A DNA stretch of 64,000 nucleotides from Sulfuricella sp. (GTDB taxonomy: Bacteria; Pseudomonadota; Gammaproteobacteria; Burkholderiales; Sulfuricellaceae): positions 1 to 64,000 of the forward strand of contig JBAZID010000012.1 of NCBI GenBank assembly GCA_041651995.1. Direction: 5' to 3'. Shown piece after piece: positions 8,476-19,098 of this stretch (positions are counted from its first letter, which is position 1; the number at the start of each line of letters is the position of its first letter). The position numbers and the translations under genes are program-made. The notes below the pieces were generated by a model. The model worked only from the letters and a program-made list of their open reading frames with translations, ran no database searches and was not told the origin of the DNA.

Positions 8476-11127
8476 TTATCCGGCCCTGCGCAGCCACTTT
8501 TCCATGCCGATGACGGCATAAATGAGCATGCTGACCGCAAAAATGCGACACCATGCCGCACCCTCGATCGGAGCGGTGCGGAACCATTCGTTCATGAGCG
8601 GAAGGTAAGTGAACAGGAGCTGCAACAGGGTCATCGCGGCTACGCCAGCCACCAGCCAGCGATTGGAAAATACCCCGAGCTTGAACATGGAAACGCTCAT
8701 GGAGCGGCAGTTGAAGAGATAAAACAGCTCGCCAAAGACGAAAACATTGGCGGCGACGGTGCGTGCATATTCAAGCGTCGCGCCGTGGTCGAGCTCCCAC
8801 ATGAACAGCCCGAAAGCACCGGCCAGAAGCAGGGTGCTGACAATGGCGATACGTCCCATCAGGACCGGGGTGAGCAGGGGGGTCGAGGGCGCGCGCGGCG
8901 GGCGGCGCATGATGTTTTTCTCGATCGGCTCGAAAGACAGCATCAGGCCGAGCAGGACGGCGGTCGTCATGTTGATCCACAAAATCTGCACCGGCAGGAT
9001 GGGCAGGGCCACCCCGGCGACGATGGCGGCGGTGATCACCAGCCCCTCGCCGAAATTGGTGGGCAGGGTCCAGACGATAAATTTTGTCAGGTTGTCGAAC
9101 ACCCCGCGCCCTTCTTCCACCGCCGCTTCGATGGAGGCGAAATTGTCGTCGGTAAGCACCATGGCGGCGGCTTCCCGGGCGACCTCGGTGCCGGTGATGC
9201 CCATGGCCACGCCGATGTCCGCCTGCTTCAGCGCTGGCGCATCGTTGACGCCGTCACCGGTCATCGCGACCACCTCGCCATTGGCCTGCAATGCCCTGAC
9301 CAGGCGTAATTTCTGCTCCGGCGCGACGCGGGCGAAGACCTGCGTGTGGCGCACCGCCTGCGCCAGCCCGGCATCGTCCAGCAGCGCCAGTTCGCGCCCG
9401 GTCAGGATGCCTGCCTGGTCCTCGTGAAATAACCCGATCTGGCGGGCGATAGCAGCGGCGGTGACGGCATGGTCGCCAGTAATCATTTTTACCGCGATCC
9501 CGGCCCGCTGGCAGGCCTTGACCGCGCGCATCGCTTCCTGGCGTGGCGGGTCCATCATGCCCTGCAGGCCGAGGAAAATCATATCTGCAAGGTCGCCATG
9601 GTTAAGCGTGTGTTGTCCGCTGGCGGCGGTTTTGCTGGCCAGCGCCAGCACCCGCAGCCCTTGTCCGGCCATGCGGTTGGCCGCCTGCGTGATCTGCGCA
9701 TGGTCCAGCGGCATGCTTTGGCCATCCGGGGTGAGCATGGCTGTGCAGCGCTCCAGCACCTTTTCCACCGCGCCCTTGAGGTAAATACTGCCGGCGTGCA
9801 GGGTGGCCATGTACTGGTGGCGTGATTCGAAGGGCACGGCGTCGAGGCGGGGGTGGGCGGCATGGCTGCTTTCCGGCGTCAGCCCGGCCTTCATCGCCGC
9901 CACGATCAGCGCGCCCTCGGTCGGGTCGCCGCTGACGTGCCAGGCGCCGCCCTTGTGTTCCAGCCCGGCATCGTTGCACAGCAGGCCGGCCAGCAGGCAT
10001 TCCCCGGCGGCGGGAGTGAGGGGCGGCGCGATCTCGCCGTGCGGGGCATAGCCCACCCCGCTCAGCGTGAAATCCTGGTTGCCGGAAAAAATCTGCTGCA
10101 CCGTCATCTGGTTCTGGGTCAGGGTGCCGGTCTTGTCGGAACAGATGACGGTGGTGCTGCCCAGGGTTTCCACCGCCGGGAGCTTGCGGATGATGGCGCG
10201 GCGCCTGGCCATGCGCGATACGCCGATGGCCAGGGTGATGGTCACCGCGGCAGGCAGGCCTTCCGGGATCGCGCCTACCGACAGGGCCACCGCCGCCATG
10301 AACATGTCGAACGCGCTTTCGCCGCGCGCCAGTCCGATCACGAAAGTAAATGCCGCCAGTGCCAGGATGGCGTAAAGGAGGATTTTGCTGAACCATTCGA
10401 TCTTGCGCGTGAGTGGCGTGGAAAAAACATCCGCTTCTTCCATCAGGCGTGAAATGCGCCCGGTTTCGGTGGCATTGCCGGTCGCCACCACCATGCCCGC
10501 CCCATGGCCGCTGGTGACGAGCGAGCCGGCATAAGCCATGTTGGCGCGGTCGGCCAGGAGCGTATCCAGCACCAGCGGCGTGGCATGCTTGCTGACCGGG
10601 AGCGATTCGCCGGTGAGGGAGGATTCGTTGATGCCCAGTTCGCGGCAGTGCAGCAGGCGCAGGTCGGCGGGTATCTTGTCCCCTTCCGCCAGCAGCACCA
10701 CATCGCCCGGCACCAGTTGTTCCGAAGCCATGCTGGTTTTTTTGCCGCCGCGCAGGACGCGCGCGTGAGTGGTCACGATTTTTGCCAGCGCGGCAATGGC
10801 GCTCTCGGCCTTGCTTTCCTGAATGAAGCCAATGAAGGCATTGACCAGCACCACGCCCAGGATCACGCTCGCATCCACCCATTCCTGCAGCGCCGCGGTG
10901 ATGGCGGACGAAGCCAGCAGAAGGTAGATCAGCGGCTGGTGAAATTGCAGCAGCAGGCGCAACAGCGGCCCACGGCCTTTTTTTTGCGTCAGGCGATTGA
11001 GGCCGAAACGCGCCTGGCGGCGGTTTGCTTCTTCCGGCTCAAGACCGCGCTCCGGCTCGCTTTCCAGCGAGGCGGCAACTTCAGTGGCCGGAAGATGGTG
11101 CCAGGGTTGGTTCGGGACAGGTTCCAT
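8476..11127 (-). CDS. P2-type (Ca2+-ATPase/CtpF-like) cation-transporting ATPase
   Basis: An integral membrane pump of 883 residues. It has the N-terminal cation ATPase domain, the actuator loop TGES (172-175), the phosphorylation site DKTGT (Asp331), the M4 motif PEGLP (288-292) and the hinge TGDGVNDAPALKQADIGVAMG. The overall form is that of P2A/P2B calcium pumps. M5 keeps the NFGE pair (Asn and Glu ligands in SERCA), but in M6 the run QILWINMTTAV has Ala where SERCA has the shared Ca2+ ligand Asp800, so the ion is uncertain. The gene is divergent from ppc across a 247-bp gap. ATPase call firm, substrate open. Confidence 0.9.
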   Translation of the reverse strand: MEPVPNQPWHHLPATEVAASLESEPERGLEPEEANRRQARFGLNRLTQKKGRGPLLRLLLQFHQPLIYLLLASSAITAALQEWVDASVILGVVLVNAFIGFIQESKAESAIAALAKIVTTHARVLRGGKKTSMASEQLVPGDVVLLAEGDKIPADLRLLHCRELGINESSLTGESLPVSKHATPLVLDTLLADRANMAYAGSLVTSGHGAGMVVATGNATETGRISRLMEEADVFSTPLTRKIEWFSKILLYAILALAAFTFVIGLARGESAFDMFMAAVALSVGAIPEGLPAAVTITLAIGVSRMARRRAIIRKLPAVETLGSTTVICSDKTGTLTQNQMTVQQIFSGNQDFTLSGVGYAPHGEIAPPLTPAAGECLLAGLLCNDAGLEHKGGAWHVSGDPTEGALIVAAMKAGLTPESSHAAHPRLDAVPFESRHQYMATLHAGSIYLKGAVEKVLERCTAMLTPDGQSMPLDHAQITQAANRMAGQGLRVLALASKTAASGQHTLNHGDLADMIFLGLQGMMDPPRQEAMRAVKACQRAGIAVKMITGDHAVTAAAIARQIGLFHEDQAGILTGRELALLDDAGLAQAVRHTQVFARVAPEQKLRLVRALQANGEVVAMTGDGVNDAPALKQADIGVAMGITGTEVAREAAAMVLTDDNFASIEAAVEEGRGVFDNLTKFIVWTLPTNFGEGLVITAAIVAGVALPILPVQILWINMTTAVLLGLMLSFEPIEKNIMRRPPRAPSTPLLTPVLMGRIAIVSTLLLAGAFGLFMWELDHGATLEYARTVAANVFVFGELFYLFNCRSMSVSMFKLGVFSNRWLVAGVAAMTLLQLLFTYLPLMNEWFRTAPIEGAAWCRIFAVSMLIYAVIGMEKWLRRAG

Positions 11128-11241
11128 CGATTTTCAGGGTTTATATGAAATGGTTCCGGGTTTGCGGCGCCTATAACTCCTTTGTACGCGAATCGGCGCA
11201 AGTGTTCATGAAATCCGCTGAAACAGGTGCCCGGTCCTGTT

Positions 11242-11272
11242 TTGCCAATCATAAGCTGCCGTGCTGTAAAAT
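11242..11272 (+). promoter_or_regulatory. Possible sigma-70 promoter for ppc
   Basis: TTGCCA (11242-11247) and TAAAAT (11267-11272) are separated by 19 bp, about 100 bp before the ppc start. The spacer is long, so this is only a candidate. Confidence 0.25.
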
Positions 11273-11374
11273 ACTTGCCCTGTGGTGCCGCGAAGCTACA
11301 ATGTCGCCTTCGCAGATAATCTTCAACTGGGGGCGGCTTGTTGTTTTTTGCCCTGTTTTGCCGCGCTTCGCGGT

Positions 11375-14200
11375 ATGGAAAAAGTGATAAAAGTGTCGAA
11401 ATTACCCACTGATGCCCAGTTACGCGCCCGAGTAAAGCTCTTCGGAAATCTTCTCGGCAATGTTATAAAAACCCAGGAAGATGGACACGTGCTGGCTGCG
11501 GTGGAAGCCTTGCGCAAGGGTTTTATTCGTTTGCGCAAGCGTGATGAGCCAAACCTTCGCTTGCAGCTCGAGAAACTCGTCGGGGCTCTGGATGTTGACA
11601 CGCTGACGCACGTGGTACGGGCATTCAGCACTTATTTCAGCCTCGTCAACCTGGCCGAGGAATCCTGGCAGCATCACATCCGCCGTGCCCAGGTGCGCGG
11701 TGGAGGGCCGCTGTGGAAAGGCTCGTTTGACGCCACGCTGCGCGAGTTCCACGCGCAGGGCATTACGGCCACGCAGTTGCAGACCCTGCTCGACAAGGCG
11801 GCCTATATCCCGGTACTGACCGCGCACCCAACAGAAGCCAAGCGCCGCACCATCATGGAGCATTTGCGCCACATTTTCCTGACCGGCGAGCAGCTGGACG
11901 ATCCGCGCACCGGCAAGGGACAGCGCCAGGAGCTGATTCGACTGCTGGAACAGCAGATCCAGACCCTGTGGAAAACCGATGAAGTGCGCACCAGCAAACC
12001 TCAGGTTCGCGACGAAATCAAGAATGGGCTTTTTTACTTCCGGGAAAGCCTGTTCAAGGCCGTGCCTGAAACCTACCGCTATCTGGAAAAAGCCATCGAG
12101 CGTGTATATGGGCCGGAAATGGCCGAGGGTGAGCAGATCCGGATACCGAACATCCTGCGTTTCGGTTCCTGGATCGGCGGCGACCGTGATGGTAATCCGT
12201 TTGTCACGCCTGAAACGACCATCCTCGCCTTGCGCTTGCACAAGCGTGAGATTTTGCGTCTTTACCTGAACGAGGTGAGTGATCTCAGCCATGTCCTGAC
12301 TCACTCGAAACGCCTGTGCCTCATTAGCGAATCGATGAGCGAGAGCCTGCTTCAGGACGAGCAGCGTTTTCCCGCGGTATTCGGCGATTTTCGCCAGCGT
12401 TTCGGGCAGGAACCCTACCGCCGCAAGCTTTACGTCATGCTGCACCGCCTGCGTCATAGCCTGAATTTCATCGAAGCCGAGCTGGAAGGCAGCAGCGGCA
12501 GCCCGTTTGCCGACGCTTACCAGTCGGAACAGGAGTTTCTGTCCGACCTTTACCTGATTCGCGATTCGCTGATTGGTCATGGCGACACGGGCACGGCTCA
12601 CGGTGAACTGCAGGACCTGATTCGTCAGGCGGAAACTTTCGGTTTTTACCTGGTTCATCTCGATATCCGCCAGGAGTCCACGCGTCATAGCGAAGCGGTT
12701 GCCGAACTGTTCGCGCAGTTCCCGGGGTTGCCGGATTACAGCGCACTGAGCGAAGAGGGGCGTCTCGAAGCGCTCGGGGCGGCGATTTCAGGCGCGCAGG
12801 AATACAGGGTGGACAAGAGCAGGCTCAGCGACGCCACCCGCGAGACTTTCGAAGTGCTCGAGGTAATGGCCCGCATGCGCCATGAAATCAGCCCCAGGGC
12901 ATTTGGCGCCTATGTGATCTCGATGACCCATGCCGCCAGCCATGTCATGGAAGTCATGTTTCTTGCCAGCCTTGCCGGTCTGGCCGGACGCAATGGCAAG
13001 GAGTGGTTCTGCAATATCAGTATTTCGCCGCTGTTCGAAACCATTATCGACCTGGAGCATATCGAGCCCGTGATGACGTCGCTGCTCGACAACCCGGTGT
13101 ATGCCGCGCTGGTCAAATGCTCCGGCAACATGCAGGAAGTCATGCTGGGCTATTCCGATTCGGCCAAGGATGGCGGCATCCTGGCTTCAGTCTGGTCCCT
13201 GTACGACGCGCAGACCCGGATTACCGCGCTGGCACAGTCGCGCGGTATTGAATGCCGCCTGTTCCATGGGCGCGGCGGCACGGTGGGGCGCGGCGGCGGC
13301 CCGACCCACGAAGCGATTTTGTCGCAGCCGGAAGGCACGGTGCGCGGCCAGATCAAGCTCACCGAACAGGGCGAGGTGCTGTCGTTCAAGTACAGCAACA
13401 CCGAAACCGCTTCCTATGAGCTCTCCATGGGCATGACCGGCCTGCTTAAAGCCAGCACCAGCCTGGTTCTTGGGCCAGGCCAGGCGAGCCAGGATTTCCT
13501 CGATATCATGGACAAGCTGGCGGAAGACGGCGAAGCGGCGTTCCGCGGCCTGACCGACCATACCCCCGGCTTTATCGATTATTTCTACGAAGCCACCCCG
13601 CTCACGGAGATCGGCCTGATGAACATCGGTTCGCGGCCTTCCCATCGCAAAAAGGGCGATCGTTCCAAGAGTTCCGTGCGTGCCATTGCCTGGGTCTTTG
13701 GCTGGGGCCAGTCGCGCCACACCATGCCGGCCTGGTTCGGCATCGGCACCGCGCTGGAAAACTGGCGCGGCAACGATCCGGAGCGGCTTGCCAAGTTGCA
13801 GCGCATGTATGCGGAGTGGCCATTCTTTCGCGCCCTGCTCAGTAATACGCAGATGGCCCTGTTCAAGGCGGACATGAATATCGCCGCGCGCTATGCCGAA
13901 CTGGCCGAGCGCAAGGAGGAGGCGCTTGCCATCTACCAGACGATCCGCGACGAATACAATCGCACGGTTATTCAGGTGCTGAACATCGCTGGCGCCGAGG
14001 TGCTGATCGAGGAGAACCCGGCGCTGGCTTTGTCCCTGGCGCGTCGCAGCCCCTACCTCGATCCGCTCAACCACATCCAGGTCATGCTGCTGAAGCGCAC
14101 GCGCGACGAATCACTGCCGCAGGGACAGCGCGAGCAGTGGACCAACCCGCTGCTGCGCTCGATCAACGCCATTGCGGGAGGCATGCGCAACACCGGCTGA
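11375..14200 (+). CDS. ppc: Phosphoenolpyruvate carboxylase
   Basis: It carboxylates PEP with bicarbonate to oxaloacetate, refilling the TCA cycle encoded downstream. The 941-residue protein has the family motifs: VLTAHPTEAKRRT (catalytic His), GGDRDGNPFV, GYSDSAKDGG, FHGRGGTVGRGGGPTHEAI (catalytic His and Arg loop) and the C-terminal MRNTG. It is a little longer than the E. coli enzyme (883). I chose the ATG at 11375. The frame is open back to 11282, but that part is not PEPC-like; a GTG at 11384 is also possible. No strong Shine-Dalgarno sequence is present. The gene is followed by a dispersed repeat, so it is probably its own transcription unit. Confidence 0.97.
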   Translation: MEKVIKVSKLPTDAQLRARVKLFGNLLGNVIKTQEDGHVLAAVEALRKGFIRLRKRDEPNLRLQLEKLVGALDVDTLTHVVRAFSTYFSLVNLAEESWQHHIRRAQVRGGGPLWKGSFDATLREFHAQGITATQLQTLLDKAAYIPVLTAHPTEAKRRTIMEHLRHIFLTGEQLDDPRTGKGQRQELIRLLEQQIQTLWKTDEVRTSKPQVRDEIKNGLFYFRESLFKAVPETYRYLEKAIERVYGPEMAEGEQIRIPNILRFGSWIGGDRDGNPFVTPETTILALRLHKREILRLYLNEVSDLSHVLTHSKRLCLISESMSESLLQDEQRFPAVFGDFRQRFGQEPYRRKLYVMLHRLRHSLNFIEAELEGSSGSPFADAYQSEQEFLSDLYLIRDSLIGHGDTGTAHGELQDLIRQAETFGFYLVHLDIRQESTRHSEAVAELFAQFPGLPDYSALSEEGRLEALGAAISGAQEYRVDKSRLSDATRETFEVLEVMARMRHEISPRAFGAYVISMTHAASHVMEVMFLASLAGLAGRNGKEWFCNISISPLFETIIDLEHIEPVMTSLLDNPVYAALVKCSGNMQEVMLGYSDSAKDGGILASVWSLYDAQTRITALAQSRGIECRLFHGRGGTVGRGGGPTHEAILSQPEGTVRGQIKLTEQGEVLSFKYSNTETASYELSMGMTGLLKASTSLVLGPGQASQDFLDIMDKLAEDGEAAFRGLTDHTPGFIDYFYEATPLTEIGLMNIGSRPSHRKKGDRSKSSVRAIAWVFGWGQSRHTMPAWFGIGTALENWRGNDPERLAKLQRMYAEWPFFRALLSNTQMALFKADMNIAARYAELAERKEEALAIYQTIRDEYNRTVIQVLNIAGAEVLIEENPALALSLARRSPYLDPLNHIQVMLLKRTRDESLPQGQREQWTNPLLRSINAIAGGMRNTG

Positions 14201-14220
14201 TTTGACCACGGTTTATCCAT

Positions 14221-14331
14221 TAGACCCAAACCCCTCCCCGCCTCCCCTTTTCAGGGGAGGTGCGAGGTTTGCTCTCCCCCTGAAAAGGGGGAGTCGGAGG
14301 GGGTTTAGAGCTCATGAATTTGCTGGGTCTA
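14221..14331. repeat. 111-bp element of nested inverted repeats after ppc
   Basis: Outer ends TAGACCCA (14221-14228) and TGGGTCTA (14324-14331) are perfect complements. Inside are two hairpins: CCTCCCC/GGGGAGG (14241-14260) and CTCCCCC/GGGGGAG (14274-14293), plus pairing of ACCCCTCC with GGAGGGGGT. It could also stop transcription after ppc, but no T-run follows. Confidence 0.7.
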
Positions 14332-14360
14332 AAATAAGACCTGAACTCAAATACCCGCTC

Positions 14361-14400
14361 CTGGCGTCAGCGTGTCTTATATAAGACCTGTGGACGCCAG
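14361..14400. promoter_or_regulatory. Operator-like palindrome upstream of gntR
   Basis: A perfect 14-bp palindrome GTCTTATATAAGAC (14374-14387) lies inside outer arms CTGGCGTC (14361-14368) and GACGCCAG (14393-14400). The half-site ATAAGACCTG also occurs at 14334-14343 and again at 14381-14390. The position, 28 bp before the gntR start, suits autoregulation. Binding by the adjacent GntR protein is inferred. Confidence 0.5.
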
Positions 14401-14427
14401 TTTGTCTTTCTGATATAAATCAGGCCT

Positions 14428-15174
14428 ATGAAAAAAGAGTCGGCCACCCCGAATTTTCTCCCGCTTTACGAGCAGATCAAGCGCCTGATCACGCGCGGCC
14501 TGTCCGAGGGTGAATGGCATCCGGGCGAGGCGATTCCGAGCGAAATGGAACTGGCGCGGCGCTATCAGGTGAGCCAGGGCACGGTGCGCAAGGCGATCGA
14601 CGAGCTGGTGGCGGACAACATGCTGGTGCGGCGCCAGGGCAAGGGGACTTTCGTTGCCACCCTGACCGATGAGGGCACCAACTACCGTTTTCTCAATCTG
14701 CTGACGCTGGATGGCGAGAAGGAATATCCCAGGAGCAAATTCATCGGATTCCAGCGCGGCAAGGCGGATGCCCAGGTGGCAAAACGCCTCGATATCCGTC
14801 CCGGCAGCGCGCTGGTGGTGCTGCGCCGGGTGCTGGATTTCTCCGGCAAGCCCGTGGTCTACGACGATATCCGCCTGCCCGCGGCCCTGCTCAGGGGGAT
14901 CACGAGCGCCATGATCGAGGACCACGTCAATGCCCACAAAGGAACGCTATATTCGCTGTATGAAACCCGCTACCAGATTCGCATCATCTCCGCCCAGGAG
15001 CGCATCCGGGCGGCGGCAGCAGATGAAGTCAGCGCGCCATTGCTGAATGTGGCGATCGGCACGCCCCTGCTGTGTATCGAGCGGGTGGCTTTCAGCTATC
15101 ACAAGCAGCCGGTGGAATGGCGCAAGAGCTACATCAACACCGAAAATTACTACTATTTTGACGAATTGAACTGA
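14428..15174 (+). CDS. GntR-family (HutC subfamily) transcriptional regulator
   Basis: A regulator of 248 residues. The N-terminal winged helix (about 12-78) contains LYEQIKRLITRGL, AIPSEMELARRYQVSQGTVR and RRQGKGTFVA. A UTRA effector-binding domain (about 95-240) follows, with a typical end QPVEWRKSYINTENYYY. It lies 7 bp before the malic enzyme gene and heads the TCA gene run, so control of that operon in response to an organic acid or related ligand is likely. The palindrome 28-67 bp upstream is a candidate autoregulatory site. Family certain, ligand unknown. Confidence 0.93.
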   Translation: MKKESATPNFLPLYEQIKRLITRGLSEGEWHPGEAIPSEMELARRYQVSQGTVRKAIDELVADNMLVRRQGKGTFVATLTDEGTNYRFLNLLTLDGEKEYPRSKFIGFQRGKADAQVAKRLDIRPGSALVVLRRVLDFSGKPVVYDDIRLPAALLRGITSAMIEDHVNAHKGTLYSLYETRYQIRIISAQERIRAAAADEVSAPLLNVAIGTPLLCIERVAFSYHKQPVEWRKSYINTENYYYFDELN

Positions 15175-15181
15175 GGTCAGC

Positions 15182-16387
<1,206 letters not shown>

Positions 16388-16390
16388 AGC

Positions 16391-16765
16391 ATGCCCCGCT
16401 CACGCCCGGTTTACCTGAATCTGCTCAAAATCAGGTTGCCGCTGCCGGGGGTGGTGTCGATCATGCACCGCGCGAGTGGAGCGCTGCTGTTCTTGCTGTT
16501 GCCGCTGCTGCTTTATGCGCTGCAGTTGAGCCTGGCATCGGAACAGGGTTATGCGGAGGTGCAGGCGTGGTTCCGGCAGCCCTTGGCCAAACTATTCCTG
16601 ATCGGCGTGATCTGGGGCTACCTGCACCATTTCTGCATGGGCCTGCGCTACCTCGCCCTGGATTTCGATATCGGCGTGGACCTGCCGCAGGCGCGCTTCA
16701 GCGCCAGGCTGGTACTCGCGGTGAGTATGGCCGCGACAGTCCTGATCGGAGTCTGGCTATGGTAA
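16391..16765 (+). CDS. sdhC: Succinate dehydrogenase cytochrome b556 subunit
   Basis: The first membrane anchor of complex II, 124 residues with three transmembrane helices. The family motif RPVYLNLLKIRLPLPGVVSI, then MHRASGALLF, holds the Ser and Arg near the quinone site. The heme-ligand His lies in the second helix region (WGYLHHFCMGLRYLALD). It starts 3 bp after the malic enzyme stop and overlaps sdhD by 7 bp. Confidence 0.95.
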   Translation: MPRSRPVYLNLLKIRLPLPGVVSIMHRASGALLFLLLPLLLYALQLSLASEQGYAEVQAWFRQPLAKLFLIGVIWGYLHHFCMGLRYLALDFDIGVDLPQARFSARLVLAVSMAATVLIGVWLW

Positions 16766-17106
16766 AGCGCATCGTCAGCGGTGCCCATTACGGCCTCAAG
16801 GACTGGCTGATCCAGCGCGTCAGCGCCGTGGTGATGGCGCTTTACACGGTGTTCCTGACCGGTTTTTTTCTTACTCAACCGCTGACGTTTGCCTCCTGGC
16901 AAGGCCTGTTTCACAGCCTGCCGCTGCGCCTGTTCAGCCTGCTGTTCCTGTTCAGCGTGTTTATCCACGCCTGGGTGGGGATGCGCGATATTTTCATGGA
17001 CTATGTCCATCCCACCGTGATCCGCCTTGCCCTGCATGTCGCGGTGATCCTCGCGCTGCTGGCTTACGCGGCCTGGGCGGTGCAGATTTTATGGAGCGTG
17101 CAATGA
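16759..17106 (+). CDS. sdhD: Succinate dehydrogenase membrane anchor subunit
   Basis: The second hydrophobic anchor of complex II, 115 residues with three helices. GLKDWLIQRVSAVVMALYTV at the start and FSVFIHAWVGMRDIFMDYV (with the conserved heme/quinone-site His and Asp) are characteristic. The ATG at 16759 lies inside the end of sdhC, giving a 7-bp overlap. A longer frame begins at 16567, but that part is out-of-frame sdhC. A REP-like element separates it from sdhA. Confidence 0.94.
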   Translation: MVKRIVSGAHYGLKDWLIQRVSAVVMALYTVFLTGFFLTQPLTFASWQGLFHSLPLRLFSLLFLFSVFIHAWVGMRDIFMDYVHPTVIRLALHVAVILALLAYAAWAVQILWSVQ

Positions 17107-17147
17107 GACCGGATTGCCCATTAACCCAATCACAAGATTCCTTATCC

Positions 17148-17215
17148 GTAGGAGCGGCGCCCTCGCCGCGATGGCTTCCGGCCGATGGTTTATCGGCCCG
17201 GGGCGGGCCTCCTAC
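17148..17215. repeat. REP-like palindrome between sdhD and sdhA
   Basis: It starts GTAGGAGCGGCGCCCTCGCC and ends GGGGCGGGCCTCCTAC, an imperfect inverted repeat of 68 bp. A second copy in the opposite orientation lies at 54961-55022. The GTAGGAGCGGC...GCCGCGA pattern is a known REP type in proteobacteria. Confidence 0.85.
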
Positions 17216-17245
17216 GGGTGAATCGGTTCAAATGGACAATTTGGG

Positions 17246-19009
17246 ATGAGTATCGCCAAGCGCACTTTCGATGCAGTGATCATCGGCGGCGGCGGGGCTG
17301 GACTCAGGGCCGCGTTGCAACTTGCCCACGCCGACCTCAAGGTGGCGGTGGTGTCCAAGGTGTTTCCCACCCGCTCCCATACCGTCTCCGCCCAGGGCGG
17401 CATCGCCGCCAGCCTCGGCAACGTGAGCGAGGACAACTGGCACTGGCATATGTACGACACGGTCAAGGGTTCGGATTACCTTGGCGATCAGGACGCCATC
17501 GAGTTCATGTGCCGCCAGGCCAATGAGGCGGTGATCGAGCTGGAACACTATGGCATGCCCTTCGACCGGCTGGAGAACGGCAAGATCTACCAGCGTCCCT
17601 TCGGCGGCATGACCCAGGATTACGGCGGCGCGCCCGCAGTGCGTACCTGCGCGGTGGCCGACCGCACCGGCCACGCCATGCTGCATACCCTCTACCAGCG
17701 CAACATCGCGGCCCGCACCCATTTCTTCGAGGAATACTTCGCGCTGGACCTGGTGATGGACAGCCACGGTTACGCGCTCGGCGTGGTGGCGCTGGGGATC
17801 GAATCCGGTGAACCGATCTTCATCGAGGCGCGCGCCACCATCCTTGCCACCGGCGGGGCGGGGCGCATTTTCTCCGCCACCACCAACGCCCTGATCAACA
17901 CCGGCGACGGCCTGGGGATGGCGCTCAGGGCCGGCATCCCGCTGGAGGACATGGAGTTCTGGCAATTCCACCCGACCGGGGTGCACGGGGCCGGGGTATT
18001 GATCACCGAGGGCGTGCGCGGCGAGGGCGGCTACCTGGTGAACAAGAACGGCGAGCGCTTCATGGAACGCTACGCGCCCAACGCCAAGGACCTGGCCAGC
18101 CGCGACGTGGTGTCGCGCGCCATGGCGGTGGAAATTTTCGAGGGGCGCGGTTGCGGCAAGGACGGCGACCACGTGCTGCTCAAGCTCGACCATCTCGGCC
18201 CGGAAGTGATCCAGCAGCGCCTGCCCGGCATCCGCGAACTGGCGCTGAAGTTCGCCCACGTCGATCCCGCCACCGATCCCATCCCGGTGGTGCCCACGGT
18301 GCATTACATGATGGGCGGCATTCCCACCAACCTGCGGGGCCAGGTAGTGATGCCGACCGGTACCGGCCCGGAGGAAGCCGTGCCCGGCCTCTACGCCATC
18401 GGCGAGTGCGCCTGCGTCTCGGTGCATGGCGCCAACCGCCTGGGTTCCAACTCGCTGCTCGACCTGATCGTGTTCGGCCGCGCCGCCGGCAACGACGTGA
18501 TCGAGTATTGCCGCGAAAACCCCTTTGCGCGCGCCGTGCCTGAAGACGCTCTGGGTTCCGTCATGGCACGTCTGGCACGCTGGGAGAAAAAGGGCGACGG
18601 TCTCACCGTGCCGGAATTGCGCGAGGAAATGCGCAAGACCATGCAGCTCCATTGCGGGGTGTTCCGCACAGAGGAAGTGCTGCAGGACGGGGTGAAAAAG
18701 ATGCTGGAAATTGCCGCCAAACTGCCCGACGTGGTGTTGCGCGACCACAGCAAGGTATTCAACACCGGGCGCATCGAGGCGCTGGAACTGGAAAATCTTA
18801 TGGCCGTGGCGCTGGCCACCATGACCTCCGCCGCCGCGCGCCAGGAAAGCCGCGGCGCCCACGCGCGCGACGACTACCCGGCACGCGACGACAAGGCGTG
18901 GATGAAGCACACCCTGTATTTCGCCGACGGCCACCGCCTCGACTACAAGCCGGTGCGTCTCAAGCCGCTGACGGTGGAGGCTTTCCACCCCAAGGCCAGG
19001 GTTTACTGA
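17246..19009 (+). CDS. sdhA: Succinate dehydrogenase flavoprotein subunit
   Basis: The catalytic subunit that oxidises succinate to fumarate, 587 residues. The FAD Rossmann motif is at the start ([16 protein letters not shown]), followed by [12 protein letters not shown] with the His that binds FAD covalently. [20 protein letters not shown] contains the active-site residues, and [20 protein letters not shown] is the second FAD-contact motif. The C-terminal helical domain ends [17 protein letters not shown]. Length matches the family. ATG at 17246. Followed by a 77-bp repeat before sdhB. Confidence 0.98.
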   Translation: MSIAKRTFDAVIIGGGGAGLRAALQLAHADLKVAVVSKVFPTRSHTVSAQGGIAASLGNVSEDNWHWHMYDTVKGSDYLGDQDAIEFMCRQANEAVIELEHYGMPFDRLENGKIYQRPFGGMTQDYGGAPAVRTCAVADRTGHAMLHTLYQRNIAARTHFFEEYFALDLVMDSHGYALGVVALGIESGEPIFIEARATILATGGAGRIFSATTNALINTGDGLGMALRAGIPLEDMEFWQFHPTGVHGAGVLITEGVRGEGGYLVNKNGERFMERYAPNAKDLASRDVVSRAMAVEIFEGRGCGKDGDHVLLKLDHLGPEVIQQRLPGIRELALKFAHVDPATDPIPVVPTVHYMMGGIPTNLRGQVVMPTGTGPEEAVPGLYAIGECACVSVHGANRLGSNSLLDLIVFGRAAGNDVIEYCRENPFARAVPEDALGSVMARLARWEKKGDGLTVPELREEMRKTMQLHCGVFRTEEVLQDGVKKMLEIAAKLPDVVLRDHSKVFNTGRIEALELENLMAVALATMTSAAARQESRGAHARDDYPARDDKAWMKHTLYFADGHRLDYKPVRLKPLTVEAFHPKARVY

Positions 19010-19010
19010 G

Positions 19011-19087
19011 GTGAGGGGTGAGGCGGAAAATCCGGTTCGGTGCGTGCCTTTGATTTTCGTCTCACCCCTCACCTTCTCACCCCTCAC
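19011..19087. repeat. GTGAGGGGTGAGG-type inverted repeat between sdhA and sdhB
   Basis: It starts GTGAGGGGTGAGGCGGAAAA and ends with two copies of CTCACCCCTCAC in inverse orientation. Its centre (around TCGGTGCGTGCCTTTG) matches the centre of the 22041-22132 copy, which shows a true repeat family and not chance G-richness. Confidence 0.85.
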
Positions 19088-19098
19088 GGGAGAATAAA

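Noticed and set aside
17228..19087. 619-codon minus-strand frame opposite sdhA
   Set aside because: sdhA on the plus strand has every expected motif; the antisense frame is His/Gly/Ala-rich shadow sequence.
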